A stretch of DNA of 22,244 nt from an uncultured Sphingobacteriales bacterium (GCA_946479435.1 CAMLFX010000049.1:1-22244), one strand, 5' to 3'. Positions 8,554-16,390 are shown, numbered from the stretch's first letter. Program-made: numbers and translations. The notes: generated from the letters alone by a model not told the origin.

Positions 8554-8561
8554 CAAAAATA
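8554..8561 (-). promoter_or_regulatory. -7 promoter element of the flavin reductase gene
   Basis: The minus strand reads TATTTTTG, an exact TAnnTTTG, five bases before the ATG. This is the same short spacing as at gpmI and again implies a leaderless or nearly leaderless mRNA. A TTTG 24 bases upstream (inside the T-run of the preceding hairpin) could serve as the -33 element, although that spacing is at or just beyond the normal range. Confidence 0.5.
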
Positions 8562-8585
8562 ACGTAGTATATTTCATTACAGGTG

Positions 8586-8625
8586 CAAAAAAAAATCGCA
8601 ACGTATTGAAAAACACATTGCGATT
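8586..8625 (-). terminator. Candidate intrinsic terminator downstream of the DUF2911 gene
   Basis: On the minus strand an 8-bp perfect stem (AATCGCAA, 8618-8625, with TTGCGATT, 8594-8601) encloses a 16-base loop and runs into nine consecutive T residues (8587-8595, partly in the stem). It lies about 135 bases after the DUF2911 stop and 45 bases before the flavin reductase start. The large loop makes it weaker than the other terminators in this window. Confidence 0.5.
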
Positions 8626-8760
8626 GCCGTTTACCTATGTTAGCTTCCACTCTTCAGTTAAGAAGCAATACAAATTTATGCTCGTTAAAGTACTATTATC
8701 AAACCAATACAGATGAAGCGGTAAGATATAGCGATGAAGAAGTAACCCCCTGTACAAGCA

Positions 8761-9252
8761 CTATTTTACTGGTATCGATACACCTGTTTTGTCCCATTCA
8801 ATAATTACTGCTTTATCAGTCACAGTATAGGTCAGTTTATCTGCAACAGCATCTGTATGATATACAGGCACTGTTGCTTCAAGCACATTCAGGCTTTTAT
8901 ACTTATCATAATCGTATGCACCCCACTGGCCTAGTTTACCATTCAGTATTACTTTCCATTCCTTTTCTTTAGGTATGGTAAATAGTGCATAGGTACCTGC
9001 CTTCACTTGCTTACCTGCAAAGCTCATATCCTTCTTAAAGGTTATCTCTGTGGCTTCATTGGCACCGGCGCGCCATATTTCACCATAGGGCACTAGCTCA
9101 CCAAATATTACACGCCCCCTTTTTGAAGGCTGCCCGTATGTTATTTCAATATCATTGCCTTTGGCCGTCGCTTTGGGACTTAACATTTGTTCTTGTGCCA
9201 ATGCCCCTAAAAAGCAAAACAGTAGTAATGTGAAGGATAAGATTTGTTTCAT
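8761..9252 (-). CDS. Secreted DUF2911 domain protein
   Basis: This is a 163-residue protein of the DUF2911 family, common in Bacteroidota and of unknown biochemical function. It starts with a signal peptide (MKQILSFTLLLFCFLGALAQ), so the mature protein of about 143 residues should be periplasmic or exported. The family core is easy to see: SPKATAKGNDIEITYGQPSKRGR, then GELVPYGEIWRAGANEAT, then VKAGTYALFTIP and WGAYDYDK. The whole mature chain is one DUF2911 domain with no extra sorting domain at the C-terminus. It is divergent from the YkuK-type gene, and the shared upstream region carries three dyad symmetries. I cannot give a role beyond the family name. Confidence 0.9.
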   Translation of the reverse strand: MKQILSFTLLLFCFLGALAQEQMLSPKATAKGNDIEITYGQPSKRGRVIFGELVPYGEIWRAGANEATEITFKKDMSFAGKQVKAGTYALFTIPKEKEWKVILNGKLGQWGAYDYDKYKSLNVLEATVPVYHTDAVADKLTYTVTDKAVIIEWDKTGVSIPVK

Positions 9253-9315
9253 TTTTTATAATTATTTCCCTTACAATATAGCAAAGTATATACCATATTA
9301 TACGGCAATTCAATG

Positions 9316-9352
9316 AGAATGGTTCATTCTGACGTCACATATTAATATATGT
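9316..9352. promoter_or_regulatory. Cluster of three adjacent dyad symmetries (candidate operators)
   Basis: In the 193-base region between the divergent DUF2911 and YkuK-type genes, three inverted repeats follow one another. AGAATG-GTT-CATTCT spans 9316-9330, TGACGTCA spans 9330-9337, and ACATAT-TAAT-ATATGT spans 9337-9352; each shares its boundary base with the next. They lie 64-100 bases upstream of the DUF2911 ATG. Their density suggests regulator binding, but no regulator is encoded nearby. Confidence 0.35.
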
Positions 9353-9445
9353 TAATAAACTGTGTATTGCAACGGCTACATAACACATAGGTAATATTAT
9401 ACTAACAGCATAAGTAGTAACTTAGAAGAACTAACATTTAAGCCT

Positions 9446-9919
9446 ATGCTATGGCGTACTTTCAACGGACAGCCACTAAAGCTGCCGGTAAAAAAATCAG
9501 TTGAAGAAGTTATACTGCGTGAAACCGGTGCCGGCTATCATCTGAAAGTTTGTATAGGTACCGATTCACAGGTACGTAATGGCGAAACAGAATTTGCAAC
9601 GGTTATCGTTTTTTTACGGGAGAAGCATGGGGGTTTCATGTTTATATGCAACGATAAAACCCGCCAGGCATATTCTATAAAGGAGCGTATGCTTGTTGAA
9701 GTAGCAAAAAGCATTGAAATAGCTTATGAGCTATGCGACCTTTTTAACAAATATGATGTAGATATGGAGGTGCATGCCGACATAAATACTAACCCGCAGT
9801 TTAAAAGCAACGAAGCACTGCGCGAGGCTATGGGTTATATTTTAGGTATGGGTTTTGCCTTCAAAGCTAAGCCCGATGCATTTGCCAGTAGCAGTTGTGC
9901 TGATAAAGTAGTGAACTGA
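9446..9919 (+). CDS. YkuK-type ribonuclease H-like protein (DUF458)
   Basis: This 157-residue protein belongs to the YkuK/DUF458 family, which is predicted to have an RNase H-like fold; its substrate is not established. Visible family features are CIGTDSQVRNGETEFATVIV near residues 37-56, a likely first acidic strand with D40, then SIKERMLVEVAKS, and the segment VDMEVHADINTNPQFKSNE at about 112-130 carrying further acidic residues. The end, MGYILGMGFAFKAKPDAFASSSCADKVV, matches the typical family ending. It has no signal peptide and should be cytoplasmic. It stands alone, divergent from the DUF2911 gene, with a candidate terminator downstream. The TAACTTAG upstream is only a partial promoter match. 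Confidence 0.85.
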   Translation: MLWRTFNGQPLKLPVKKSVEEVILRETGAGYHLKVCIGTDSQVRNGETEFATVIVFLREKHGGFMFICNDKTRQAYSIKERMLVEVAKSIEIAYELCDLFNKYDVDMEVHADINTNPQFKSNEALREAMGYILGMGFAFKAKPDAFASSSCADKVVN

Positions 9920-10009
9920 TCTGCACTCGTCCTGCTACTATTTTGAGTTTTAAAGCTCATCTTATTCTGCTCCCTATTAATACTGCTAATATCCTGCTCC
10001 GCAGGTATT

Positions 10010-10030
10010 GAGGCTTCTTTCGCCTCTTTT
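10010..10030 (+). terminator. Candidate terminator after the YkuK-type gene
   Basis: A 5-bp GAGGC/GCCTC stem (10010-10014 with 10022-10026) has a seven-base loop and is followed by TTTT. It is 90 bases past the stop codon. A second small hairpin, CCTGC-TCC-GCAGG (9993-10005), lies directly upstream. The short stem makes this only moderately supported. Confidence 0.4.
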
Positions 10031-10042
10031 GAGTGCTAAAAA

Positions 10043-10078
10043 TTGGTTAAAAAATCATAATTTACATAGCTTGTAAAT
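10043..10078 (+). promoter_or_regulatory. Candidate promoter and dyad upstream of the T9SS cargo gene
   Basis: TTG (10043-10045) and TAGCTTG (10067-10073) are spaced 21 bases apart. The second is one T short of TAnnTTTG. They overlap an inverted repeat ATTTACA-TAGCT-TGTAAAT (10060-10078), which places a symmetric site over the presumed -7 region, 12 bases before the ATG. This could be a regulated promoter; the evidence is limited to pattern matching. Confidence 0.35.
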
Positions 10079-10089
10079 ATGTACCAATA

Positions 10090-13000
10090 ATGAACATACG
10101 TTACTCTTTGTACCTACTTTTTACCTACCTGTTAGTATGTGCAAATATTGCTTATGCAAATCCCGGAGGAAAACCTATTGAATTCGTAGAAAACCGAGGC
10201 CAGTGGGACGGACCATTTTTATTCAAAGCCGTTACCGGTAGTGGCGATTTCCTTTTGGAAAAGAATGGCTTCAGATATATTGTAGGAGACCTCGACAATA
10301 CACAAAAAATCATTCAGCATAAGGTTAGCAAGCAGAACGAAAGCATTACGTTAAAGTATCACGTGTACAAAGTAGTTATGGTGGGGATGAATGAACACGT
10401 TACTGTTGAAGCTTTAAAACCACAAGAGAATTATTATAACTATTTTCTTGGGGCAGATAGTTCTCGCTGGAAAACCAATATTCATCCTAACCTTGCTGTT
10501 GACTATAAGAACGTGTACAATGGCATCGATCTGCACGTGTCATCTCAAGATCAGCAACTAAAATATGATTTCATATTGCAGCCCGGTGCCGACCCTACCC
10601 AGATAGTACTAAGTTATGAGGGCACTCAGGGGTTAAAAATAAAGAACAACCGATTATTTGTAAATACTTCCGTAGGGCCAATAGAGGAAATGGAACCTTA
10701 CGCTTATCAGTATATCAATGGTCTTCGCAAACAGGTTGCTTGTAAATATAAACTGAAAGACAGCACTGTTACTTATTCCTTCCCCGATGGCTACGACACG
10801 AAAGAAATATTGATAATAGATCCAACTGTTATTTTCTCGCGTTTTACAGGTTCTGGTTACGATAATTGGGGTTTCACTGCCACCTACGATCACAATGGCG
10901 ATTTTTATGCCGGAGGTATTACCAGCGATTATCTCGGTGGTTCAGGTTATACTTTAGTAGGTGCTTTTCAGAGCACTTATGGTGGTGGCAATGTTGACGG
11001 AACAATACCATGCGATATGGGTATCACTAAATTTAATGCAAATGGTACAGCTATAATTTACTCAACCTATTTGGGTGGTAGTGGTAACGAGCAACCTCAT
11101 AGCCTTATTGTGGACAACAATGGTGACCTGATTATTGCCGGCCGCAGCAACTCTACCGATTATCCTGTGACGGGGGGTAGTACCAACGCTGGCAGCTACG
11201 ACATAGTGGTTACCAAATTCAACAGCGCGGGTTCGGGCCTTATAGGCTCCCGTTATGTGGGGGGTGCCAGCGACGATGGTGTAAATTTCGATTGGGATGA
11301 AAGCTCGATCGGAAATCTTAAGTATAACTACGGCGATGATGCACGTAGCGAAGTATTAATAGATAATGCCAACAATATTTACGTTACAGGCTCTACAAAA
11401 TCTTCCGATTTCCCAACTGTTAATGCTTCACAAACTACCATAGCTTCAGGCTCTGTGCAAGATGCAGTGGCCTTCAAGCTGGATCCAAATGTAGGTACTC
11501 TTGCATGGAGTACATATCTGGGTGGTAGTGCCGATGATGCGGGATATGCACTTGCTTTAGATGTAACGCAAACTCACGTATATGTTGCCGGCGGTACCTC
11601 TAGTACCAATTTCCCCTCACCAACACCGGGTACGTTCGCTAGTACCTATCAAGGTGGCAGTGCCGATGGTTTCATTTGCCGCTTTTTAAATAGCGGCACC
11701 TACACTTTAGAGCGCACTACCTTTATTGGCAAAAACAATTACGATCAATGTTATGGCATTCAGGTCGATAGGAATAATAATGTATATGCCATGGGGCAAA
11801 CGCTGGGTGGCACCTTTCCTGTAGTTAAAGATCCTGCCGCAACTACAATTTACAGCAACACAGGTGGATGTCAATATATCATTAAACTGGATAACGATCT
11901 TACTACAAACATCTTTTCAACGGTATTTGGTAGTGGTAGCCATGTAAATATTTCGCCGGTTGCGTTCCTTGTTGATACTTGCGAGAATATATATATTTCA
12001 GGTTGGGGTGGCACTTTGGGCATTGCAACTAATAATAGTTCTTCTGTTGGCCTGCCTGTTACCACTCCGCTTACTTTCCCCTTACAGGCCACTACTGATG
12101 GTACAGACTTTTATTTCATAGTATTATCCAAATATGCGTCTAACTTACTCTTTGGTGCATTTTATGGCCGCAGCACACCAACCGATGTACGCCTGGGCGA
12201 ACATGTAGATGGTGGCACCAGCCGTTTCGATAAAAACGGTGTCATTTATCAGGCAATATGCGCCAATTGTGGAGGTAATCAACCCGGTGCACCATTTCCC
12301 ACTACAGTAGGGCCTGCTAGTGGTAGTACCAATTGCAATCTTGCAGCATTAAAGGTTCAGTTTAATTTTTCAGCGGTAGTTGCCGGTGCGGGTGCAGCAC
12401 CCGATACAACAATTTGCCTGGGCGACGCAATTCAGTTTGTCAACAACTCATCTAATGCTACCAGTTTCCAATGGGATTTTGGCGATGGCGTAGGTACTAG
12501 TAGTTTACAAACACCTGCACCTTACACTTACACGGCGCCGGGTACATACACGATCACATTAATTGCAAACAACCCCCTTGTATGTAAAGACAAAGACACT
12601 ACTACACTTACAGTAGTTGTAAGCGATGCATTGCTAACCACTAAATTTGGCATAACCAAAAATCCCGATTGCAGTATATATGAAGTGACAGTTACCGATT
12701 CTTCATCTACTACTTCAGGAGGTCAATTAACTTACTTATGGCTGTGGGGCGATGGCAGTTCCGATACAGGCCCCACACCACCACCGCATACCTACGCTTC
12801 TTCAGGTACATATACAGTTACCCTGATCCTTACCGATCCACTGGCCTGCAATTCGCCGGATACGGTTGAAAAGTTTATAGGTTTCGATGCCAAATTCGTT
12901 AAGGCAAGCTTCGATGTAGCTTCTGCATGCGAACGGAATGAGATACCTTTCTCTAACAAATCTGAGAATGGCGATACTTATCTGTGGGATTTTGGGGATG

Positions 13001-13671
13001 GCGACACTACCGGCCATACTGCGGTTGACCCCGTACATGTTTATGATACTGCAGGCACATACATTATCAGGCTATTTGCATTTAACCCTACTACTTGCAA
13101 TGTTGTCGATTCTATGACTGATACCCTGGTTGTAAAGCCTTCACCCATAGCCGATTTTGTATATGATCCCGTAATACCGGAAACCAACAAACCTATTCAG
13201 TTTACAAACAGGTCGCGCGCGGCAATTTTGTACAATTGGAGCTTTGGCGACAATGAAGGAAGTGACCAGGTAAATCCTGAACATTTTTATAAACGAACAG
13301 GCTCGTACACTGTCTGCCTCACGGCCATCAATGAATTTGGTTGCACAGATACTATATGCAAAAGTGTAGATGCCGATGTACTGCCTTTGGTAGATGTCCC
13401 TACGGGCTTTACACCAAACGGCGATGGCGTTAACGATGTTTTTTATGTACGAGGCGGGGCAGTTGAAAGTGCTAATCTTAAGGTGTACAACAGGTGGGGT
13501 GAAAAAGTTTTTGAAGTAAATAATGTACCTGCTAACGAGCCTAAATATGGTTGGGATGGTAGCTATAAAGGCAAACAACAGGAAATAGAAACTTACGCTT
13601 TTATACTTAGCGGCACTTTTGTAGATGGTACTACATTCTACAAAAAAGGAAATGTAAGCCTACTAAAATAA
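10090..13671 (+). CDS. Large T9SS cargo: beta-propeller (SBBP) and PKD repeats with gliding-type C-terminal sorting domain
   Basis: This is a secreted, probably cell-surface protein of 1193 residues. The order is: signal peptide (about 1-23, ending IAYA); a conserved N-terminal domain starting FVENRGQW and often found with SBBP repeats; about six beta-propeller-type repeats at roughly 250-700, each with a STYLGGS-like strand and a D/NNxxNIYVTGxT-like strand; four PKD domains starting near 772, 853, 941 and 1018 (WDFGDG, WLWGDG, WDFGDG, WSFGDN); and a C-terminal domain at about 1098-1193. That last domain starts VPTGFTPNGDGVNDVF and contains KVYNRWGEKVFE and YGWDGSYKGK, the T9SS type-B (gliding motility-associated) sorting signature. 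A PorP/SprF gene follows after 22 bases, the usual partner for such cargo. The function may be adhesion or surface structure; I see no enzymatic domain. Confidence 0.93.
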   Translation: MNIRYSLYLLFTYLLVCANIAYANPGGKPIEFVENRGQWDGPFLFKAVTGSGDFLLEKNGFRYIVGDLDNTQKIIQHKVSKQNESITLKYHVYKVVMVGMNEHVTVEALKPQENYYNYFLGADSSRWKTNIHPNLAVDYKNVYNGIDLHVSSQDQQLKYDFILQPGADPTQIVLSYEGTQGLKIKNNRLFVNTSVGPIEEMEPYAYQYINGLRKQVACKYKLKDSTVTYSFPDGYDTKEILIIDPTVIFSRFTGSGYDNWGFTATYDHNGDFYAGGITSDYLGGSGYTLVGAFQSTYGGGNVDGTIPCDMGITKFNANGTAIIYSTYLGGSGNEQPHSLIVDNNGDLIIAGRSNSTDYPVTGGSTNAGSYDIVVTKFNSAGSGLIGSRYVGGASDDGVNFDWDESSIGNLKYNYGDDARSEVLIDNANNIYVTGSTKSSDFPTVNASQTTIASGSVQDAVAFKLDPNVGTLAWSTYLGGSADDAGYALALDVTQTHVYVAGGTSSTNFPSPTPGTFASTYQGGSADGFICRFLNSGTYTLERTTFIGKNNYDQCYGIQVDRNNNVYAMGQTLGGTFPVVKDPAATTIYSNTGGCQYIIKLDNDLTTNIFSTVFGSGSHVNISPVAFLVDTCENIYISGWGGTLGIATNNSSSVGLPVTTPLTFPLQATTDGTDFYFIVLSKYASNLLFGAFYGRSTPTDVRLGEHVDGGTSRFDKNGVIYQAICANCGGNQPGAPFPTTVGPASGSTNCNLAALKVQFNFSAVVAGAGAAPDTTICLGDAIQFVNNSSNATSFQWDFGDGVGTSSLQTPAPYTYTAPGTYTITLIANNPLVCKDKDTTTLTVVVSDALLTTKFGITKNPDCSIYEVTVTDSSSTTSGGQLTYLWLWGDGSSDTGPTPPPHTYASSGTYTVTLILTDPLACNSPDTVEKFIGFDAKFVKASFDVASACERNEIPFSNKSENGDTYLWDFGDGDTTGHTAVDPVHVYDTAGTYIIRLFAFNPTTCNVVDSMTDTLVVKPSPIADFVYDPVIPETNKPIQFTNRSRAAILYNWSFGDNEGSDQVNPEHFYKRTGSYTVCLTAINEFGCTDTICKSVDADVLPLVDVPTGFTPNGDGVNDVFYVRGGAVESANLKVYNRWGEKVFEVNNVPANEPKYGWDGSYKGKQQEIETYAFILSGTFVDGTTFYKKGNVSLLK

Positions 13672-13693
13672 TTGCATGATTAAAGACCATAAC

Positions 13694-14740
13694 ATGAAAA
13701 AACTTTCTTCATATATACTGCTTACTATATTGCTTACAGCTGGTTTGTTCAGTAAAGCGTTGGCGCAGGGCATGCATTTTTCGCAGTACTATAATGCCCC
13801 GCTTTTGCTCAACCCTGCCAATGCAGCCTTGATGAGCGATAACGATTACAGGGTTGGTGTTAACTATCGCAAGCAATGGGCCAGCATACCGGTACCATAT
13901 ACCACTATATCGGCTTTTGGCGACTGTCAGCTGATGCGCAATTCAAATTACAGCAACTGGATGGGATTGGGCCTTGCTTTTTTTAATGATAAAGCCGGCA
14001 ATGGAGATCTGTCAATGACACGCTTTGAAGCCAACCTTTCTTATCATGTAATGATGGGTGACATAAGTATGCTATCGGTAGGTATGGTAGGTGGCTATGC
14101 ACAACGCAGCATTAATTTTAATAAACTTTCATTCAATGAACAATGGGATGGATTCAAATTTGATTTTGCAACAGCCAATGGCGAACAGGACGGTATAGTG
14201 AATACTAATTTTTTTGATGTAGGTGCCGGTATCAATTATGCGTATTTCCCCAACGAGGCCACTTACATTAAGTTTGGTGCGGGCCTGGCGCACATCAACC
14301 AGCCTAAAGAAACTTTTTACGATGGCAATACAGCTAATAAAGTAGGTGTGAGGCCTACAGGTAATATAGACGCCTTGCTGCGCATGAGCGAAAGATTTAC
14401 CCTTAATCCATCAATTTATTACACCACTCAAAAATCAGCATCAGAGCTCATTTTTGGCGGTCAGGGCTGGGTAAACATAAGCGATAAAAGCTATGGTAGC
14501 GATAACAGGGGCACTACCGATATAATATTGGGTGCCTACTATAGGTGGAACGAAGCAGTGATAGGTACATTTGGTATGAACTTTAGTGGCGTGAAGTTTA
14601 TGGTAAGTTACGATTATACTATATCGACGTTGGCTGTTGATAACAATAACAAGGGTGGCCTTGAATTATCATTTATATACCAGGGCATGTATGGCGATAT
14701 GGGCGGCTCCAGAAGAACCATCAACTGCCCCCGCTTTTAA
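13694..14740 (+). CDS. PorP/SprF family type IX secretion outer-membrane protein
   Basis: This is a predicted outer-membrane beta-barrel of the PorP/SprF family. Such proteins work with type-B sorting-domain cargo and help deliver or anchor it at the cell surface. The ATG at 13694 gives 348 residues with a clean signal peptide (MKKLSSYILLTILLTAGLFSKALAQ); an ATG at 13676 would add six residues and cannot be excluded. The mature start QGMHFSQYYNAPLLLNPANAAL is the family hallmark, followed by YRKQWASIPVPYTT and alternating barrel strands such as GAGINYAYFPNEATYIKFGAGLAH. The C-terminus GGLELSFIYQG is typical. Position and spacing make it the dedicated partner of the upstream PKD cargo (inference supported by the SprB-SprF precedent). 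Confidence 0.93.
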   Translation: MKKLSSYILLTILLTAGLFSKALAQGMHFSQYYNAPLLLNPANAALMSDNDYRVGVNYRKQWASIPVPYTTISAFGDCQLMRNSNYSNWMGLGLAFFNDKAGNGDLSMTRFEANLSYHVMMGDISMLSVGMVGGYAQRSINFNKLSFNEQWDGFKFDFATANGEQDGIVNTNFFDVGAGINYAYFPNEATYIKFGAGLAHINQPKETFYDGNTANKVGVRPTGNIDALLRMSERFTLNPSIYYTTQKSASELIFGGQGWVNISDKSYGSDNRGTTDIILGAYYRWNEAVIGTFGMNFSGVKFMVSYDYTISTLAVDNNNKGGLELSFIYQGMYGDMGGSRRTINCPRF

Positions 14741-14774
14741 CAAAACATTCTTATTAATTACAATATCTGAATAT

Positions 14775-14782
14775 TACTTTTG
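14775..14782 (+). promoter_or_regulatory. -7 promoter element of the response regulator gene
   Basis: TACTTTTG matches TAnnTTTG exactly and ends 21 bases before the ATG at 14804. It overlaps an in-frame TTG (14780) that might be taken as an earlier start, which argues for the ATG. It suggests the regulator is transcribed separately from the porP/sprF-type gene. Confidence 0.5.
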
Positions 14783-14803
14783 ATACTACATACACAAGCA
14801 AAA

Positions 14804-15505
14804 ATGGAAAAAGAAAAATTTAAGATACTCCTCGTTGAAGATGATACAAACTTCGGTCAAGTACTGAAAAACTACCTCGAATTAAACGATTTTGTAGTAG
14901 AACTGGCAAGAGATGGTATATTAGGCCTGGCAGCCTTCCGCAGAGAAAAATTTGATATCTGCCTGCTCGATGTAATGATGCCGAACATGGATGGCTTTAC
15001 ACTGGCGGAAGAAATACGTAATGTAGATCCTGAAGTACCGCTTTTCTTCCTTTCTGCTAAAAGCATGAAAGAAGATATACTGAATGGCTACAAGCTGGGA
15101 GCGGATGATTATATCACCAAGCCATTCGATAGCGAAGTATTGCTGCATAAAATAAAAGCCATCCTGAAACGCAACCAGGAATTGCAGGAAAAGCAACATT
15201 CTCAAATAGAATTCACTATCGGTTCTTATCATTTCAATAGCAAACTGCGCACACTGGAGCATGATGGCCAGGCACAAACACTTTCTCCTAAAGAAAATGA
15301 ACTGCTACTGATGCTAAGCGAATATAAAAACGACCTATTGCCACGCGAATCTGCACTGAAACGTATATGGGGTAGCGATACCTACTTCAACGGCCGCAGC
15401 ATGGATGTTTATATAGCTAAACTGCGCAAATACCTGAAAGAAGATAGCAGTGTTGAAATTGTTAATATACACGGAAATGGTTTTAGGCTGGTTGTGCCTG
15501 AATAG
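14804..15505 (+). CDS. OmpR/PhoB-type response regulator, orphan
   Basis: This is a DNA-binding two-component regulator of 233 residues. The receiver domain (about 6-125) has the acidic pocket V11-E12-D13-D14, phospho-acceptor D56 in LLDVMMP, S84 and K106 in ITKPF. A winged-helix OmpR-type domain covers about 133-231, with LSPKENELLLML and the recognition region SMDVYIAKLRKYL, and ends IHGNGFRLVVPE. It most resembles the RprY-like regulators of Bacteroidota. No kinase gene is adjacent; the orphan kinase after gldH (4728) is the only one in the window and a plausible partner. It has its own -7 box and a strong terminator, so it is a single-gene unit placed right after the T9SS cargo/PorP pair. 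Confidence 0.95.
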   Translation: MEKEKFKILLVEDDTNFGQVLKNYLELNDFVVELARDGILGLAAFRREKFDICLLDVMMPNMDGFTLAEEIRNVDPEVPLFFLSAKSMKEDILNGYKLGADDYITKPFDSEVLLHKIKAILKRNQELQEKQHSQIEFTIGSYHFNSKLRTLEHDGQAQTLSPKENELLLMLSEYKNDLLPRESALKRIWGSDTYFNGRSMDVYIAKLRKYLKEDSSVEIVNIHGNGFRLVVPE

Positions 15506-15526
15506 GCTTACTGTTAAAATATTTTT

Positions 15527-15566
15527 AAATGCCGGGCTTAGAGGTCCGGCATTTTTATTTTTATTG
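15527..15566 (+). terminator. Intrinsic terminator after the response regulator
   Basis: A 9-bp perfect stem AAATGCCGG/CCGGCATTT (15527-15535 with 15546-15554) with a ten-base loop is followed by TTATTTTTATT. It is 21 bases past the stop codon and separates the regulator from the pssA operon. Confidence 0.85.
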
Positions 15567-15600
15567 CTACCAAGCATTTCACACATTGCAGTAAGATTGC

Positions 15601-15608
15601 TACTTTTG
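15601..15608 (+). promoter_or_regulatory. -7 promoter element of the pssA-purS-rsmI operon
   Basis: TACTTTTG is an exact TAnnTTTG seven bases before the pssA ATG, again implying a very short leader. It shares the ten-base string TACTTTTGAT with the response regulator promoter. No -33 TTG is found at the normal distance. Confidence 0.5.
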
Positions 15609-15615
15609 ATGCCTC

Positions 15616-16380
15616 ATGAAGCATTTGCCGAATATATTAACACTGGCTAACCTGTTTTGCGGCTGCATAGCTATCGCATTTATACTGAATGCACAGCCAT
15701 TTTTTGCCAACTTCAATGGGGAGCAATATTGGGTAACTGGTACGGAACAAGCCTATTACGGCAGCATTTTTATTTTTATAGCTGCTGTTTGCGATATGTT
15801 GGATGGCTTTACAGCACGTGCTTTAAACGTGTTTTCATCAATAGGTAAAGACCTGGATTCCCTGGCCGATGTAGTATCTTTTGGCGTAGCCCCTTCAATG
15901 ATATTGTTTAAAATGCTTTGGGCAGCGTATATGCGCAACCCAAATGCGTTAGATATAAGTATGCTGGCTATGTCACCTGCATTTCTGGTGGCTTGTTTTG
16001 GTGCTTTAAGATTAGCCCGGTTCAACGTTACCTCAAGCCAGCAAAAAAACTCTTTCCAGGGTATGCCCATACCCGCGGTAGGGTTATTGGTAGCATCTTT
16101 CCCGCTTATCAACTGGTACAACCCTATGGGCCTCGGCAATTGGATGCAGCAAGCATGGGTCATTTATATCATTATAGCCCTGCTTTGCTGGCTTATGGTA
16201 TCACCTATCCGTTTTTTCAAGTTCATTCCCTCAAGCTTCCGGCCGGCTAACATCTGGCCACAGCTTATAATAATAATAATTGCTGGTATAGCTATCCCTT
16301 TTATCAATGTAGCAGCCATACCTCTTGCCTTTATACTCTACATTATCTTATCGTTCGTTTACAAACCACAGGAAGCATAA
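15616..16380 (+). CDS. pssA: CDP-diacylglycerol-serine O-phosphatidyltransferase
   Basis: This integral membrane enzyme makes phosphatidylserine, the precursor of phosphatidylethanolamine, from CDP-diacylglycerol and serine. The 254-residue product has the complete CDP-alcohol phosphatidyltransferase motif D63-G64-x2-A67-R68-x8-G77-x3-D81-x3-D85. It carries about six to seven hydrophobic helices, including a C-terminal pair rich in Ile (a run of ATA/ATT codons near 16267). The N-terminus MKHLPNILTLANLFCG is typical of the Bacillus-type PssA subclass. The start is the only ATG that fits the family. It is the first gene of an operon with purS (10-base gap) and rsmI. The serine rather than another alcohol as substrate is inferred from overall similarity to PssA. 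Confidence 0.93.
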   Translation: MKHLPNILTLANLFCGCIAIAFILNAQPFFANFNGEQYWVTGTEQAYYGSIFIFIAAVCDMLDGFTARALNVFSSIGKDLDSLADVVSFGVAPSMILFKMLWAAYMRNPNALDISMLAMSPAFLVACFGALRLARFNVTSSQQKNSFQGMPIPAVGLLVASFPLINWYNPMGLGNWMQQAWVIYIIIALLCWLMVSPIRFFKFIPSSFRPANIWPQLIIIIIAGIAIPFINVAAIPLAFILYIILSFVYKPQEA

Positions 16381-16390
16381 ATATCTTAGT

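Noticed and set aside
8549..8650. N-terminal extension of the flavin reductase
   Set aside because: It covers a promoter box and a hairpin and has a Cys-rich sequence unlike the family.
13141..13578. Minus-strand frame of 145 codons in the PKD protein gene
   Set aside because: It is the shadow of the PKD4 and sorting-domain coding region.
14780..14803. TTG start that would add eight residues to the response regulator
   Set aside because: The TTG is part of the -7 promoter box, and the ATG at 14804 matches the usual receiver-domain start.
14804..15505. Identifying the regulator as PorX
   Set aside because: PorX carries a PglZ-type output domain; this protein has an OmpR-type winged helix.
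16267..16282. ATA/ATT run in pssA as a microsatellite
   Set aside because: It is only a few Ile codons in a membrane helix and shows no sign of length variation from a single sequence.
16325..16390. N-terminal extension of purS reaching into pssA
   Set aside because: The extra 22 residues do not look like PurS, and the ATG at 16391 gives the normal family length.
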